64,000 nucleotides of DNA, taken from the NCBI GenBank assembly GCA_028277225.1, contig JANQHB010000032.1, positions 83,501 through 147,500 on the forward strand, read 5' to 3'. The notes below the pieces were generated by a model. The model did no database searches and had not been told where the DNA came from. It worked only from the letters and a program-made list of their open reading frames with translations. The position numbers were made by a program, and so were the translations under genes. Source of the stretch: Chlorobium sp. (GTDB taxonomy: Bacteria > Bacteroidota > Chlorobiia > Chlorobiales > Chlorobiaceae). Shown here one piece after another: positions 1 to 9,168 of this stretch (position 1 is its first letter; every line of letters begins with the position of its first letter).

Positions 1-296
1 CAGGGAGCCAGGAGTAGCTCACTTCGTTCGCAGGAGTAAGGAGGGGAAAGTAGTCGGCAGTTTTCAGTAGGCGGTCGGCGGGGTTGCTGCTAGGCGGAAC
101 CCCCTTTGGTTGTCAACGGCAGGTCGGAAGCTGATGATCGGGAGAAAGAATACAGTATTTCATACTGATAACTGTGAACTGCCAACTGGAGATTTTTACT
201 CAAAGGGGGAGGATGGCGATGATGAGATGTTATGGGCAGTCGGTGTAACAAAAAAGGCCGCTTTTCTGACGGCCTTTTTTGTTTGAATCCTGTTTG
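1..296. other. Intergenic region with degenerate purine-rich repeats
   Basis: I see no credible gene here. The first 230 bases hold loose purine-rich words (AGGAGTAAGGAGG, CAGTTTTCAGTAGG, AACTGTGAACTG) that recur in other intergenic gaps of this window, for example near 16.2, 48.85 and 52.6 kb. The right end holds the fba terminator. This looks like decayed heptad-repeat filler rather than coding DNA. Confidence 0.6.
249..280 (-). terminator. Rho-independent terminator of fba
   Basis: An A-run, then GGCCG, a short loop and CGGCC followed by TTTTTT form a stem flanked by A and T tracts. It lies about 17 bp downstream of the fba stop codon on the minus strand and, by symmetry, could work in both directions. 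Confidence 0.85.
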
Positions 297-1271
297 TTAT
301 GCCTTGTCGTTCGAGCCGAGGACGCTGAGTATTTTGTGTTTGTAGAGTTCTTTGAGCGACTCTCTTGCAGGGCCGAGATATTTTCTGGGATCGAACTCTT
401 CAGGTTTTTCTGCAAGTACTTTGCGGATTGCCGCAGTCATTGCCAGCCTGCCGTCAGAATCGATGTTGATTTTGCAGACAGCCGATTTTGCGGCTTCCCG
501 CAACTGGTCTTCACCGATACCGATAGCGTCCTTGAGCTTGCCTCCGTGAGCGTTTATTATGGCTACCAGATCCTGCGGGACTGAGGAGGAGCCATGCAGC
601 ACGATGGGAAAGCCGGGTATGCGCTTTTCAATTTCAGAAAGGATATCGAGCCGGATTTTCGGGTCTTCACCCGGCTTGAACTTATAAGCGCCATGGGATG
701 TTCCAATAGCAATTGCAAGACTGTCGACACCGGTTTTGGTCACGAAATCCTCAACCTCTTCCGGTTGTGTGTATGTATGTGTTTCGGATGCGACTTCGTC
801 TTCCACACCTGCAAGCACACCCAGTTCTCCCTCAACGGTAACGTCATGCTGATGAGCATATTCTACAACCCTGCTTGTTAAAGCGACGTTTTCATCGTAG
901 CTGAGGTGGGAACCGTCGATCATAACCGATGAAAAACCTGTTTCGATACAGTCCTTACAGGTTTCAAAGGTGTCTCCATGATCGAGGTGCAGGACGATCG
1001 GAATCGATTTGCCCAGTTCTTCAGCATATTCGACAGCGCCATTTGCAAGATGCCGGAGCAGTGTCTGGTTTGCATATTTTCGTGCACCTTTCGAAACCTG
1101 GAGAATGACCGGAGAAGCTGTTTCGACACAGGCCATGACGATTGCCTGCAACTGTTCGAGATTGTTGAAGTTATAGGCGGGGATGGCATAGCCCCCTTTT
1201 ACGGCGTCGGCAAAAAGGTTTCTGCTGTTGACAAGGCCAAGTTCTTTATAGCTGATATGTTGTTTCTGCAT
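297..1271 (-). CDS. fba: Class II fructose-bisphosphate aldolase
   Basis: This 324-residue cytoplasmic zinc enzyme condenses glyceraldehyde-3-phosphate and dihydroxyacetone phosphate to fructose-1,6-bisphosphate, or the reverse. In an autotroph using the reductive TCA cycle it would mainly serve gluconeogenesis. Family motifs are visible: VLHLDHGDTFE near residue 95 (metal-binding His region), SVMIDGSHLSYDENV near 115, TSHGAYKF near 192 and the phosphate-binding VLHGSSSVPQ near 225. Length fits the family. The gene is transcribed alone, followed by a strong terminator, and diverges from the protease gene at 1393. The identification is secure; the exact start is the only minor doubt. Confidence 0.94.
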   Translation of the reverse strand: MQKQHISYKELGLVNSRNLFADAVKGGYAIPAYNFNNLEQLQAIVMACVETASPVILQVSKGARKYANQTLLRHLANGAVEYAEELGKSIPIVLHLDHGDTFETCKDCIETGFSSVMIDGSHLSYDENVALTSRVVEYAHQHDVTVEGELGVLAGVEDEVASETHTYTQPEEVEDFVTKTGVDSLAIAIGTSHGAYKFKPGEDPKIRLDILSEIEKRIPGFPIVLHGSSSVPQDLVAIINAHGGKLKDAIGIGEDQLREAAKSAVCKINIDSDGRLAMTAAIRKVLAEKPEEFDPRKYLGPARESLKELYKHKILSVLGSNDKA

Positions 1272-1392
1272 CGGGAAGTTCTCTGTGGTTGGATTTTAAA
1301 TGTGAGGATTGCTGAAAAAAATGATGTAACCGGGTTATTGTGGCCATAAATATAATATATTTGGTATCTCAATCAAGACGTGTTTCTCTTTA

Positions 1393-3483
1393 ATGACGGG
1401 ATTGTTTTTCATGCCGAGACGCTTCACTATTTCTCTCTTCCGGGCAGCTGTTCCGCTGCTTGTTTTTCTGTGCTTCAGTACCGAAGTTCAAAACAAAACA
1501 GCCGTTGCCGCAAAGGCAGATACACTGTTCACTCCAACGTCTGTACAGGAGGAGGCGGAGCGATATCTTGGCCGTTATCTGATGCAGTATCATTTCAGGA
1601 AGGTTGCCGTCAATGATTCACTCTCGCAGGAAGTCCTTACAAGGCTTCTGGATCAGCTCGATGAAAACCGGACATACTTTAAGGGCTCTCAAATCAAGGC
1701 TTTCAGGTCGGCCTATGGCAAGGCTCTTGACAACGAGTTTCTGCAAGGAAAAGCAGATGCAGGTTTCAAAATTTATTCAAGTTTTCTGCAGCAGGCTGAA
1801 AAGAAAATGCGCTTTATGATCGATCTTCTCGATACGGCGACGTTCAATTTCAGTCTTGAAGAGACCTACGATCTCAACCGGAAAGACTCTCCATGGCCCC
1901 TGAGTGACGATGAGCTTCGTGATCAATGGCGAAAAGAGGCCAAGTATCAGCTTCTCAACCTGAGACATTCCGGTGAGGAGCCTGATGAAAGCCTGCGGGA
2001 AGTTCTTGTCAAACGTTACAAAAACCGGCTCTCGTTGCTCGAGCAGCAGACTCCTGAAGATGCTTTCAGGGCATACAATTATGCTTTGACCACATCATTC
2101 GACCCTCATACAGCCTATTTCTCTCCTCTGGATTACGAGAACTTCCAGATTGATATGAGCCGTTCTCTCGAGGGTATCGGTGCCAAGCTGCAGTCCGAGA
2201 ACGAATATACTGTTGTGAACGAGGTTATACCGGGCGGGCCTGCATTCAGAAGCGAGTTGTTGAAAAAGGGAGATCGCATCGTCGGCGTCGGACAAAACCG
2301 GAGCGGTGAAATCGTCGATATTGTCGGATGGAGAATCAATGATGTTGTCAAGCTCATAAGGGGGAAGAAAGGCTCGATTGTCCGACTCAAGATTCTTCCT
2401 GTCAGTCAGGGAAACAAAGGCCCTTCCAAGATCATCGAGATTGTAAGGGATGAAGTCAGGCTGGAGGAGCAGTCAGCGAAAAAAGAGATCATACCGGTCA
2501 ACGGCCGCAAAATAGGTGTGATCACGGTCCCTGCGTTTTACCTGGATTTCGAGGGTCAGAAACGGAAGAAACCCAACTATAAAAGCACCAGCAGGGATGT
2601 CAGAACAATACTGGATGAACTGAAAAAAGAAGAGGTGGAGGGTGTTGTCCTCGATCTGAGAAACAATGGCGGAGGAGCCCTTGAGGAAGCAGTAAAGCTG
2701 ACCGGTCTTTTCATCCCCCAGGGGCCTGTCGTTCAGATCAGAAACTCGCATGGCGGAGTGTCAGTGCTCAAGGACAACGAAGCAGATGTCTATTACAATG
2801 GACCTCTGGCTGTTCTGGTCAATCGCTACAGCGCATCGGCTTCTGAAATACTGGCGGCGGCAATACAGGATTACGGCAGAGGTATTGTTATTGGCGGCAG
2901 GACATTCGGGAAGGGAACAGTGCAGAGCATCCTGAAAATCAACAGGCCGTTCAACTTTTTCTACAAGAACAAGAACGAGGATCTCGGTCAGGTCAAGTTG
3001 ACCATTGCCAAGTTCTACAGGATATCAGGCGAGAGCACACAGAACCAGGGGGTCACACCCGACATTGAACTGCCTTCTTTTATCGATGTCGAAACGGTTG
3101 GAGAAGATACCTATCCAAGCAGTCTGCAATGGGACAAAATAAACGCTGCCGAACACGCTGAAGTGCTCTCTTTGACGGCAGGTGATATCGAGCTGCTGAA
3201 AAACAGGCACCGGTTACGTTCCGGACAGGATTCTCTCTATGCACGTTATCAGGAAGACCTCAATCTTCTCAAGAGTATCAGAAAGAAAGAGACGATTTCT
3301 CTTTTTGAACCCGATTTCAAGGCTGAGATGAAACGGATCGAGGGATTCGAGGCCCAGTGGAACAAGGAAGACGAGCCCGACATTCTCCTGAACCAGACAG
3401 CATCCATTGTCGCCGATATGGCCGGCCTCCTCAAGGGCAGACAGTCACTCGACGCCGGAGCCATGCAGGCGAACGGTAAGTAG
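1393..3483 (+). CDS. prc: Tail-specific protease, Prc/CtpA type (peptidase S41)
   Basis: This 696-residue periplasmic serine protease should degrade or trim envelope proteins from their C-termini. The N-terminus has a basic stretch followed by a hydrophobic signal segment (residues about 10-28). A Prc-type helical N-domain leads into a PDZ domain around residues 255-345 (SLEGIGAKLQ, then IPGGPAFRS and GDRIVGVG). The S41 core carries YSASASEILAAAIQDYG with the catalytic Ser near residue 482 and FGKGTVQ with the Lys near 507, spaced as in E. coli Prc. The C-terminal region resembles the Prc tail. The size matches Prc rather than the shorter CtpA. No clear Shine-Dalgarno is seen before the start; a start six codons in (1411) is possible. 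Purine-rich heptads begin 7 bp after the stop. Confidence 0.92.
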   Translation: MTGLFFMPRRFTISLFRAAVPLLVFLCFSTEVQNKTAVAAKADTLFTPTSVQEEAERYLGRYLMQYHFRKVAVNDSLSQEVLTRLLDQLDENRTYFKGSQIKAFRSAYGKALDNEFLQGKADAGFKIYSSFLQQAEKKMRFMIDLLDTATFNFSLEETYDLNRKDSPWPLSDDELRDQWRKEAKYQLLNLRHSGEEPDESLREVLVKRYKNRLSLLEQQTPEDAFRAYNYALTTSFDPHTAYFSPLDYENFQIDMSRSLEGIGAKLQSENEYTVVNEVIPGGPAFRSELLKKGDRIVGVGQNRSGEIVDIVGWRINDVVKLIRGKKGSIVRLKILPVSQGNKGPSKIIEIVRDEVRLEEQSAKKEIIPVNGRKIGVITVPAFYLDFEGQKRKKPNYKSTSRDVRTILDELKKEEVEGVVLDLRNNGGGALEEAVKLTGLFIPQGPVVQIRNSHGGVSVLKDNEADVYYNGPLAVLVNRYSASASEILAAAIQDYGRGIVIGGRTFGKGTVQSILKINRPFNFFYKNKNEDLGQVKLTIAKFYRISGESTQNQGVTPDIELPSFIDVETVGEDTYPSSLQWDKINAAEHAEVLSLTAGDIELLKNRHRLRSGQDSLYARYQEDLNLLKSIRKKETISLFEPDFKAEMKRIEGFEAQWNKEDEPDILLNQTASIVADMAGLLKGRQSLDAGAMQANGK

Positions 3484-3490
3484 TTTCATG

Positions 3491-3559
3491 AGTGACAAGT
3501 AACGAGTAACAAGAAAGGAGATTGCACACTGTTTTTCTCGTCACTCGTCACTTGTTACT
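3491..3559. repeat. Convergent heptad repeats between prc and argH
   Basis: Right after the prc stop, four heptamers of the form AGTRACR run on the plus strand from 3491. Directly after the argH stop, three to four similar heptamers run on the minus strand from 3559 downwards (AGTAACA, then AGTGACG twice). Each array reads in the sense direction of the gene it follows, so the two form an imperfect inverted repeat that could pair in RNA and might act as a bidirectional 3' end. Confidence 0.75.
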
Positions 3560-3560
3560 A

Positions 3561-4964
3561 TCATCTATCCCTCATCATTTCCTTCGCAACTCTTATCTGC
3601 TCATCAACTGAAGCGAACGAGGTGCCTCCATGTGAGCGCTTTGCATTGACGCTTGCTTCGGGCTTTAGTGCGTCGTAAATATCGTTTTCGAAGAGGCCGG
3701 AAAAGCCTTTATAGGTTTCCAGCGGGATAGAAGGCAGCGGTGTACCGCTCGTAATTGCATGGCTCACGATGCTTCCCGTTATCCTGTGCGCTTCTCTGAA
3801 CGGCAGGTCTTTTCTGACCAGGTATTCGGCTATTTCGGTTGCGAGGCTCAGGTCTTCAGCTGTCAGCATGGCAACCCGCTCTTCGTTCAGTTTCGTATGT
3901 GCAAGCATTTTTGTAAATATCCTGACGCTGGAAACTGTTGCTTTCGAAGCATCGAAGAGCGGAGGTTTGTCTTCCTGCATGTCACGGTTATAGGAGAGGG
4001 GCAGACCCTTCATCATGGTCAGGACGGCAACAAGGTCCCCATAAACCCTTCCTGTTTTACCTCTCACCAGTTCTGCGATGTCTGCGTTTTTTTTCTGGGG
4101 CATGATTGACGAGCCGGTGGAAAAAGCATCGCTGATCTCGAGGTAATTGAACTCGGTGCTGCTCCAGAGAATGATATCTTCGCAAAATCGAGAGAGGTGC
4201 ATCATGATTACCGAGCAGGCAGAGAGAAATTCAATGATGATGTCCCTGTCGCTTACGGCATCGATGCTGTTGTGAAACAGAGCGCCGAAGCCAAGAAGTT
4301 CCCTGCTTCTTTTTGCGTTCAGGGGGAGGGTACTGCCGGCAAAAGCCGCTGCGCCAAGGGGAGATATATCGACCCTTTTGAGGAGATCTTCCAGACGTTC
4401 GCTATCACGCTTGAACATGTTGAAATATGCAAGATAGTAATGACCGGCAGAGATCGGCTGAGCACGCTGAAGATGTGTGTAACCGAAAATAACGGTATGG
4501 CGATAGCTTTCAGCTTTTTCGACAAGCAGTTGTTTCAGAGCTTCCAGCTCATTGGACAGTTCGTTGATGATGCGTTTTAAATAGAGCCGGGTGTCGGTGG
4601 CAACCTGGTCGTTCCTGCTTCTTCCCGAATGCATTTTGCCTGCAAGAGGGCCGATTTTCTCTTTGAGACGGTTTTCGATGACCGTATGGATGTCTTCTTC
4701 TTCCCAGTCGGGAACAAGCGCTCCGGAAGCAATTTCCTGTTCGATGTCCTCAAGGCCTTCGATAATCATTCTCGCTTCTTCCACAGGCAGGATGGCTTCT
4801 TCGGAGAGCATTGTCACGTGAGCGATAGAGCCTTTGATGTCTTCCTGGTAGAGGATTTTATCAACATCGACAGAAGATGAAAAAAGCAGGGCCTCACGGT
4901 CAAAAGGTTCGGAGAATCGGCTTTGCCATAACAGTTCTTTCTTGTTGCCGTTATCTGTACTCAT
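3561..4964 (-). CDS. argH: Argininosuccinate lyase
   Basis: This 467-residue enzyme of the fumarase/aspartase superfamily cleaves argininosuccinate to arginine and fumarate, the last step of arginine synthesis. The superfamily signature GSSIMPQKKNADIAELVRG lies near residue 280, with KMHSGRSRNDQVATD near 110 and YTHLQRAQPISAGHY near 160, which include the conserved His and substrate-binding residues. Length is typical. It lies downstream of the argC-to-argG cluster on the same strand, but is separated from argG by a secreted-protein gene with its own terminator, so it probably has its own promoter. The start at 4964 gives the usual N-terminus. Confidence 0.95.
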   Translation of the reverse strand: MSTDNGNKKELLWQSRFSEPFDREALLFSSSVDVDKILYQEDIKGSIAHVTMLSEEAILPVEEARMIIEGLEDIEQEIASGALVPDWEEEDIHTVIENRLKEKIGPLAGKMHSGRSRNDQVATDTRLYLKRIINELSNELEALKQLLVEKAESYRHTVIFGYTHLQRAQPISAGHYYLAYFNMFKRDSERLEDLLKRVDISPLGAAAFAGSTLPLNAKRSRELLGFGALFHNSIDAVSDRDIIIEFLSACSVIMMHLSRFCEDIILWSSTEFNYLEISDAFSTGSSIMPQKKNADIAELVRGKTGRVYGDLVAVLTMMKGLPLSYNRDMQEDKPPLFDASKATVSSVRIFTKMLAHTKLNEERVAMLTAEDLSLATEIAEYLVRKDLPFREAHRITGSIVSHAITSGTPLPSIPLETYKGFSGLFENDIYDALKPEASVNAKRSHGGTSFASVDEQIRVAKEMMRDR

Positions 4965-5166
4965 AGGTTCCTTGATTCAGTGTGGAGATAGGTAGAGAAA
5001 AAATATAAAAATAAAGTTTTCAGACGGAAAGCCGGATTTTTGCTGCTTTCTCTGTAAAGTACTTTAATAAATAAAGCATCGTGACATATTCAGAAAACGC
5101 AATAACAGGGGAGCTTCTCCGGGATGCCTGGTTGTATGATGAGTGTGGCTGCAAAATGAAGAAGGC

Positions 5167-5204
5167 AAAAAAAGAGGCTGTCCCGGTGAAAACGAGGCAG
5201 CCTC
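5167..5204 (-). terminator. Terminator downstream of the secreted repeat protein
   Basis: On the minus strand GAGGCTG and CAGCCTC form a stem around an internal loop of about 17 bases, followed by a run of seven T. It lies about 25 bp after the stop of the gene at 5230-6180 and insulates argH from that gene. Confidence 0.75.
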
Positions 5205-5229
5205 GAAAGAGTGCGTTACCGGTGAGAAA

Positions 5230-6180
5230 TTATTTTCTCAGGTAGACAAAGGACGGGTCAGGCCTGCCGACGAAGCATGAGCGTGTAAAACCGTATTTCT
5301 TGATGATGGCATAGGCTTTTTCCGCTTCAGCTTTCTTGCTGCCGAAATCGAACATCCAGTGGCTGCCGTCGACTATTTTCCAGCGTCCGTTAAACTCTTT
5401 TACCTGGATCGTATTGGGATTGAAACTGACACAGTCTTCACCGCCAAGAGCTCCTTTGGGGGATTTGCCGGATACCAGCATATACTGGAAAGAAGGATCG
5501 GGACGACCGACAAAACAGGACTGGTTCATACCGTAATGCTTGATGATTTCAAGTGTCCTGTACGCTTCGTTTTTCTTGCTGCCGAAATCGAACATCCAGT
5601 GGTTGCCGTCAACAACCTTCCAGCGTCCACCGATCTTTCTGACAGTTGCGGTATTCGGGTTGAATGATACGCAGTCTTCCTGAACAGCAGGACCGGGCTG
5701 CGGCAATGGCATGGGCATCGGCTGTGGAGGAATCGGTATCGGCGTTGCGATGAGCATGCGTTTGAAGGTATAGGATGAATGATAGTTTGAACGGTTGCTG
5801 CCGTCGGTAAAGCGTGTAAACGTTTCTGCCTTGATTCGATTTTTACCTGCCGGTTTGACAACGACAAGCGTCTGGCTGAACCCTTTTTCAAACATGGCGG
5901 TCAGCGCTTTGGCATTTTTCATGAGTTCAAGCGAGACATTCGGAGCAAAAAGGAAGGCGGGTACTTTCCCCCAGTCGCAATCCTTGGGGTGGCACTTGCC
6001 CCATGCATGCAGCGAGACTTTACCTCCGTTGTTGTTAATCACAAGTTTTGTTATCCCGCGGGTGTTTGGATCAGTATTGAACCAGGTTCCGGTAAATTGA
6101 TTGACCGATGCCTGGGCACTGGTATGGAACAGGAGCAATAGCACGAGAAGGGAAGAAAAGGCGGTCAAAGTCTTTTTCAT
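5230..6180 (-). CDS. Secreted protein with two C-terminal sequence repeats, function unknown
   Basis: The 316-residue product starts with a clear signal peptide (MKKTLTAFSSLLVLLLLFH, likely cut after AQA near residue 24). An N-terminal domain (about 27-140) contains GTWFNTDPNTRGITKLVI and GKCHPKDCDWG, a pattern I associate with uncharacterised secreted bacterial proteins. A proline-rich linker (PIPIPPQPMPMPLP, near 150) separates it from two tandem repeats of about 70 residues, each with EDCVSFNP, GRWK(I/V)VDG, HWMFDFGSKK and SCFVGRPDPSF. Each repeat has two Cys, suggesting a disulfide. It sits between argG and argH but has its own terminator, so a role in arginine synthesis is unlikely. No enzymatic motif is recognised; a binding role outside the cytoplasm is a guess. 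Confidence 0.8.
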   Translation of the reverse strand: MKKTLTAFSSLLVLLLLFHTSAQASVNQFTGTWFNTDPNTRGITKLVINNNGGKVSLHAWGKCHPKDCDWGKVPAFLFAPNVSLELMKNAKALTAMFEKGFSQTLVVVKPAGKNRIKAETFTRFTDGSNRSNYHSSYTFKRMLIATPIPIPPQPMPMPLPQPGPAVQEDCVSFNPNTATVRKIGGRWKVVDGNHWMFDFGSKKNEAYRTLEIIKHYGMNQSCFVGRPDPSFQYMLVSGKSPKGALGGEDCVSFNPNTIQVKEFNGRWKIVDGSHWMFDFGSKKAEAEKAYAIIKKYGFTRSCFVGRPDPSFVYLRK

Positions 6181-6374
6181 GTGAGACCTCCGTGTCTTTT
6201 GGGTGAATGAGGGTGTGTGTGATACATGCGCCTAAAATTAAGCTTCTCACGGCTTAAAAACAATCTGAAAGATATAAAAAGGCAGCCTGGTACATCATGC
6301 TGACGGCGGCTTAAGACAGCCGACTCTCATCGCTTCTTGACATTATGCATTCGATCATTGAATATGTATTGTCA

Positions 6375-6415
6375 TAACAAGTACGGGCGGGTTTCAAACC
6401 CGCCCGTACTTGTTA
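6375..6415. repeat. Perfect 20-bp palindrome with 1-nt centre
   Basis: Two perfectly complementary 20-base arms, each containing GTACGGGCGGGTTT or its complement, flank a single C. It lies between the 5230-6180 gene (upstream side) and the argG terminator. There is no U-run, so it is not a standard terminator. It could be a protein site, a processing hairpin, or a cruciform repeat. Confidence 0.85.
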
Positions 6416-6437
6416 CTATTCACGAATCACTATCCAT

Positions 6438-6461
6438 AAAGCCGGGAAGCCATCCGGCTTT
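6438..6461 (-). terminator. Probable argG operon terminator
   Basis: AAAGCCGG and CCGGCTTT form an 8-bp stem with an 8-base loop, 12 bp after the argG stop on the minus strand. The T-tract is short, so termination may be helped by the larger palindrome immediately downstream. Confidence 0.6.
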
Positions 6462-6473
6462 CAGGCTATAACG

Positions 6474-7685
6474 TCACTTCTTTGCGTTTTTGGCCTGTAC
6501 CTCGCTGAATGTTTTCAGCCCGAGTCCGTAAAGATGGATAAAGCCTTCTGCCGCTTTATGGTTGAAGGTATCTGCTTCCGTATACGTTGCCAGGTCTTCA
6601 TCGTAGAGTGACCATGGTGAGGTCCTGCCCAGAAGTGTGACCGAACCCTTGTAAAGCTTGAGACGGACAAGCCCCGTTACGGTTTTCTGCGTTGCTTCGA
6701 TAAAGCCGTCAAAGGCTTCCCGCATTGGCGAGAACCATGTTCCGTTATAGATGAGGTTTGCATAATCCTGTCCGACATTCTTTTTATACTGGAAGACGGT
6801 TTTTTCAAGTGTCAGCCTTTCGAGTTCGCGATGAGCGAAATGGAGGATGGTGGCGGCAGGCGCTTCGTATATCTCCCTTGATTTGATGCCGACGACCCTG
6901 TTTTCAATCATGTCGAGGCGGCCGATTGCGTGTGCCGACCCGATAGTATTGAGTTCCATGATAAGGTCGAGACCATCCATTTTTTTCCCGTCGAGCGCAA
7001 CAGGAACCCCTTTTTCGAATTCAATATCGATGACGGCAGCCTTTTCGGGCGCTTTTTCAGGTGACGTGGTGATCTGGTATGCATCTTCAGGCGGGGCAAC
7101 CATCGGGTCTTCAAGGACGCCGCATTCGATGCTGATACCCCAGATATTTTCATCAATCGAGTATGGGCTTTTTTTCGTTGCCGATACCGGTATGTTGTGT
7201 TTTTCAGCATAGGCGATCTCTGCTTCACGGGAGGTGAATTCCCATTCGCGAAGCGGTGCAAGTACCTTGAGATGGGGGGCAAGGGAAGCAAATGTCACTT
7301 CGAATCGGACCTGGTCGTTGCCTTTTCCGGTACACCCATGGGCCAGCATGGTGCAGTTTTCGGCAAGTGCCGTATCGACAAGCGCCTTGGCAAGAAGAGG
7401 TCTGCCGAGAGCGGTTGCAAGTGGATAGACGTCCTCGTAAAGTGCGCCGGCCTTGAGTGCAGGCCAGATATATTCGTCAACGAATGTTTTGCGCAGATCA
7501 AGGAATGAAAAGCTCGATGCGCCAGTCGCCACGGCTTTTTCTTCCAGGTTCTCGATTTCTTTCTGCTGTCCGAGATTTCCCGTGACGGCAACGATATCAG
7601 CATCGTATGTATCCTTGAGCCACTTGATCATAACCGATGTATCAAGTCCGCCGGAATAGGCGATGGCGATTTTTTCCTTTTTCAT
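6474..7685 (-). CDS. argG: Argininosuccinate synthase
   Basis: This 403-residue enzyme joins citrulline and aspartate with ATP to give argininosuccinate. The PP-loop AYSGGLDTSVMIKWL is at the N-terminus. ALGRPLLAKALVDTA, HGCTGKGNDQVRFEV near 120 and the later NIWGISIECGVLEDP are family motifs. I take the ATG at 7685; an in-frame TTG at 7697, which directly overlaps the end of argR (TGATTG), would add four residues. It is the last gene of the argCJBFRG run, 12 bp downstream of argR, with a terminator behind it. It is expected to be repressed by ArgR when arginine is abundant. Confidence 0.95.
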   Translation of the reverse strand: MKKEKIAIAYSGGLDTSVMIKWLKDTYDADIVAVTGNLGQQKEIENLEEKAVATGASSFSFLDLRKTFVDEYIWPALKAGALYEDVYPLATALGRPLLAKALVDTALAENCTMLAHGCTGKGNDQVRFEVTFASLAPHLKVLAPLREWEFTSREAEIAYAEKHNIPVSATKKSPYSIDENIWGISIECGVLEDPMVAPPEDAYQITTSPEKAPEKAAVIDIEFEKGVPVALDGKKMDGLDLIMELNTIGSAHAIGRLDMIENRVVGIKSREIYEAPAATILHFAHRELERLTLEKTVFQYKKNVGQDYANLIYNGTWFSPMREAFDGFIEATQKTVTGLVRLKLYKGSVTLLGRTSPWSLYDEDLATYTEADTFNHKAAEGFIHLYGLGLKTFSEVQAKNAKK

Positions 7686-7697
7686 GGTGCGTTTCAA

Positions 7698-8144
7698 TCA
7701 GGTTGTTAAAAGATTTGAATGAATGAACTCGAGTATGCCACGGATGTCCTTGACAGAGGCTGGAATGACAAGAACGGTATCGTCACCGGCAATTGTTCCC
7801 AGGATTCTTGAGCTTTTGAGATGATCGATATAGGAACCGACGCCATGCGCCCTTCCAGGCAGGGTTTTTATGACGACAGATGTCTCATTGGACTCGATAC
7901 TCTGTATCTCCATTTCGACAAGCCCCTTTATCATATGTCCGGGATTCTCATCGGGAAATACCAGGCGGTAACCGGTGGCTGTTCGTGAACGTATAATGCC
8001 AAGCTCCGAGCAGTCCCTAGACAAGGTCGCCTGGGCGACCTCGATACCTGTGTTCAACAGCAATTGCATGAGTTCGTGCTGATTGCCGACTTCGTTCTGC
8101 TGGAGAATTTCCTTGATTTTCCGGTGCCGTATCTGTTTTCCCAT
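7698..8144 (-). CDS. argR: Arginine repressor ArgR
   Basis: The 148-residue hexameric transcription factor has an N-terminal winged-helix domain (HRKIKEILQQNEVGNQHELM and ATLSRDCSELGIIR, which contains the recognition helix) and a C-terminal arginine-binding and oligomerisation domain (GTIAGDDTVLVIPASVKD near 115, which holds the conserved GDDT-type ligand motif). Length matches the family. Being inside the operon it should control its own expression as well as argC, J, B, F and G. Candidate operators lie upstream of argC. It starts 13 bp after argF. Confidence 0.94.
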   Translation of the reverse strand: MGKQIRHRKIKEILQQNEVGNQHELMQLLLNTGIEVAQATLSRDCSELGIIRSRTATGYRLVFPDENPGHMIKGLVEMEIQSIESNETSVVIKTLPGRAHGVGSYIDHLKSSRILGTIAGDDTVLVIPASVKDIRGILEFIHSNLLTT

Positions 8145-8157
8145 AAGTCTCCGGATT

Positions 8158-9165
8158 TCAGCGTGTTAGTTTGTTTGCGACGTTCTGCAACCTGTGTGTC
8201 AGATGGAACTTCCTGTAATCATCGTGGTTGAGAAGATTGACCAGCAGGGCTTTCTGGACATGGAGCCTGTTTTCGGCTTCGTCGATAACGATTGATTGCG
8301 GCCCGTCCATGACTTCGGCCGTTATTTCCTGGCCCCGGTGCGCAGGCATGCAATGCATGACGACTGCCCCCGGTTTTGCTGCATCAAGAAGCTGCCGGTT
8401 GATCTGGTAAGGCTTGAATATGTCGAGTCTTTTATCGGCTTCCGCTTCCTGGCCCATGCTGGTCCAGACATCCGTATACAATACGTCGGCATCATTGGCG
8501 GCGGAGACCGGATCATGGATGATCTCTATGATACTATCGCTGTTTTTCCTCGCATGTTCAAGGATTGCAGGGTCAGGCTGGAATTCCTGCATTTCAGGGC
8601 ATGCGAGTACAAAGTGAAAGGGAAGTTTGCCGGCAAGTTCGATCCAGGAATTGGCAACGTTGTTGCCGTCGCCAACAAAGACGACCTTGATGCGGTCATG
8701 CCATAATCCTTTTTCGTAAAGGGTGAAGGCATCGGCCAGGATCTGGCACGGATGTGACAGATCGGTAAGAGCGTTGATCACCGGGATGGATGCATGTTCA
8801 GCAAGGGAGTCGATAACACTGTGTTCATGCAGGCGAGCCACAATGGCGTTGTTGTAACGGGAAAGAAGCTGAGCGATGTCTTCGATGGCCTCCCTTGAAT
8901 TGACACCGATCGATTTTCCATCGAGATTTACCGCATAGCCTCCGAGTTCATGTATGCCGATTTCAAACGACACACGTGTTCTGAGGGACGGTTTGTTAAA
9001 AATCATTGCTACCGTTTTTCCTGCCAGCGGTTTATAGGCGGCAGCCGAAGCACTGTCGAGTCTTTTCTTTTTGATAAAAAGAGAGAAATCGAACAGTTCC
9101 ATGATTTGTGCGGCATCGAGTTGCGAAAAGCCGAGAAAGTCTCTTTTCATGTTTTGTTTTGCCAA
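8158..9165 (-). CDS. argF: Ornithine carbamoyltransferase
   Basis: This 335-residue enzyme makes citrulline from ornithine and carbamoyl phosphate. Motifs: FNKPSLRTRVSFEIG near residue 57 (carbamoyl phosphate binding, S-x-R-T-R), HPCQILADAFTLYE near 138 (HPxQ), TDVWTSMGQE near 233 (ornithine loop SMG) and HCMPAHRGQEI near 272. The start is taken as the TTG at 9165, because GGAG lies at the right distance only for this codon; it is embedded in the end of argB three bases upstream. An internal ATG five codons later lacks a well-spaced ribosome binding site. Tight packing suggests translational coupling with argB. Confidence 0.93.
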   Translation of the reverse strand: MAKQNMKRDFLGFSQLDAAQIMELFDFSLFIKKKRLDSASAAAYKPLAGKTVAMIFNKPSLRTRVSFEIGIHELGGYAVNLDGKSIGVNSREAIEDIAQLLSRYNNAIVARLHEHSVIDSLAEHASIPVINALTDLSHPCQILADAFTLYEKGLWHDRIKVVFVGDGNNVANSWIELAGKLPFHFVLACPEMQEFQPDPAILEHARKNSDSIIEIIHDPVSAANDADVLYTDVWTSMGQEAEADKRLDIFKPYQINRQLLDAAKPGAVVMHCMPAHRGQEITAEVMDGPQSIVIDEAENRLHVQKALLVNLLNHDDYRKFHLTHRLQNVANKLTR

Positions 9166-9168
9166 AAG

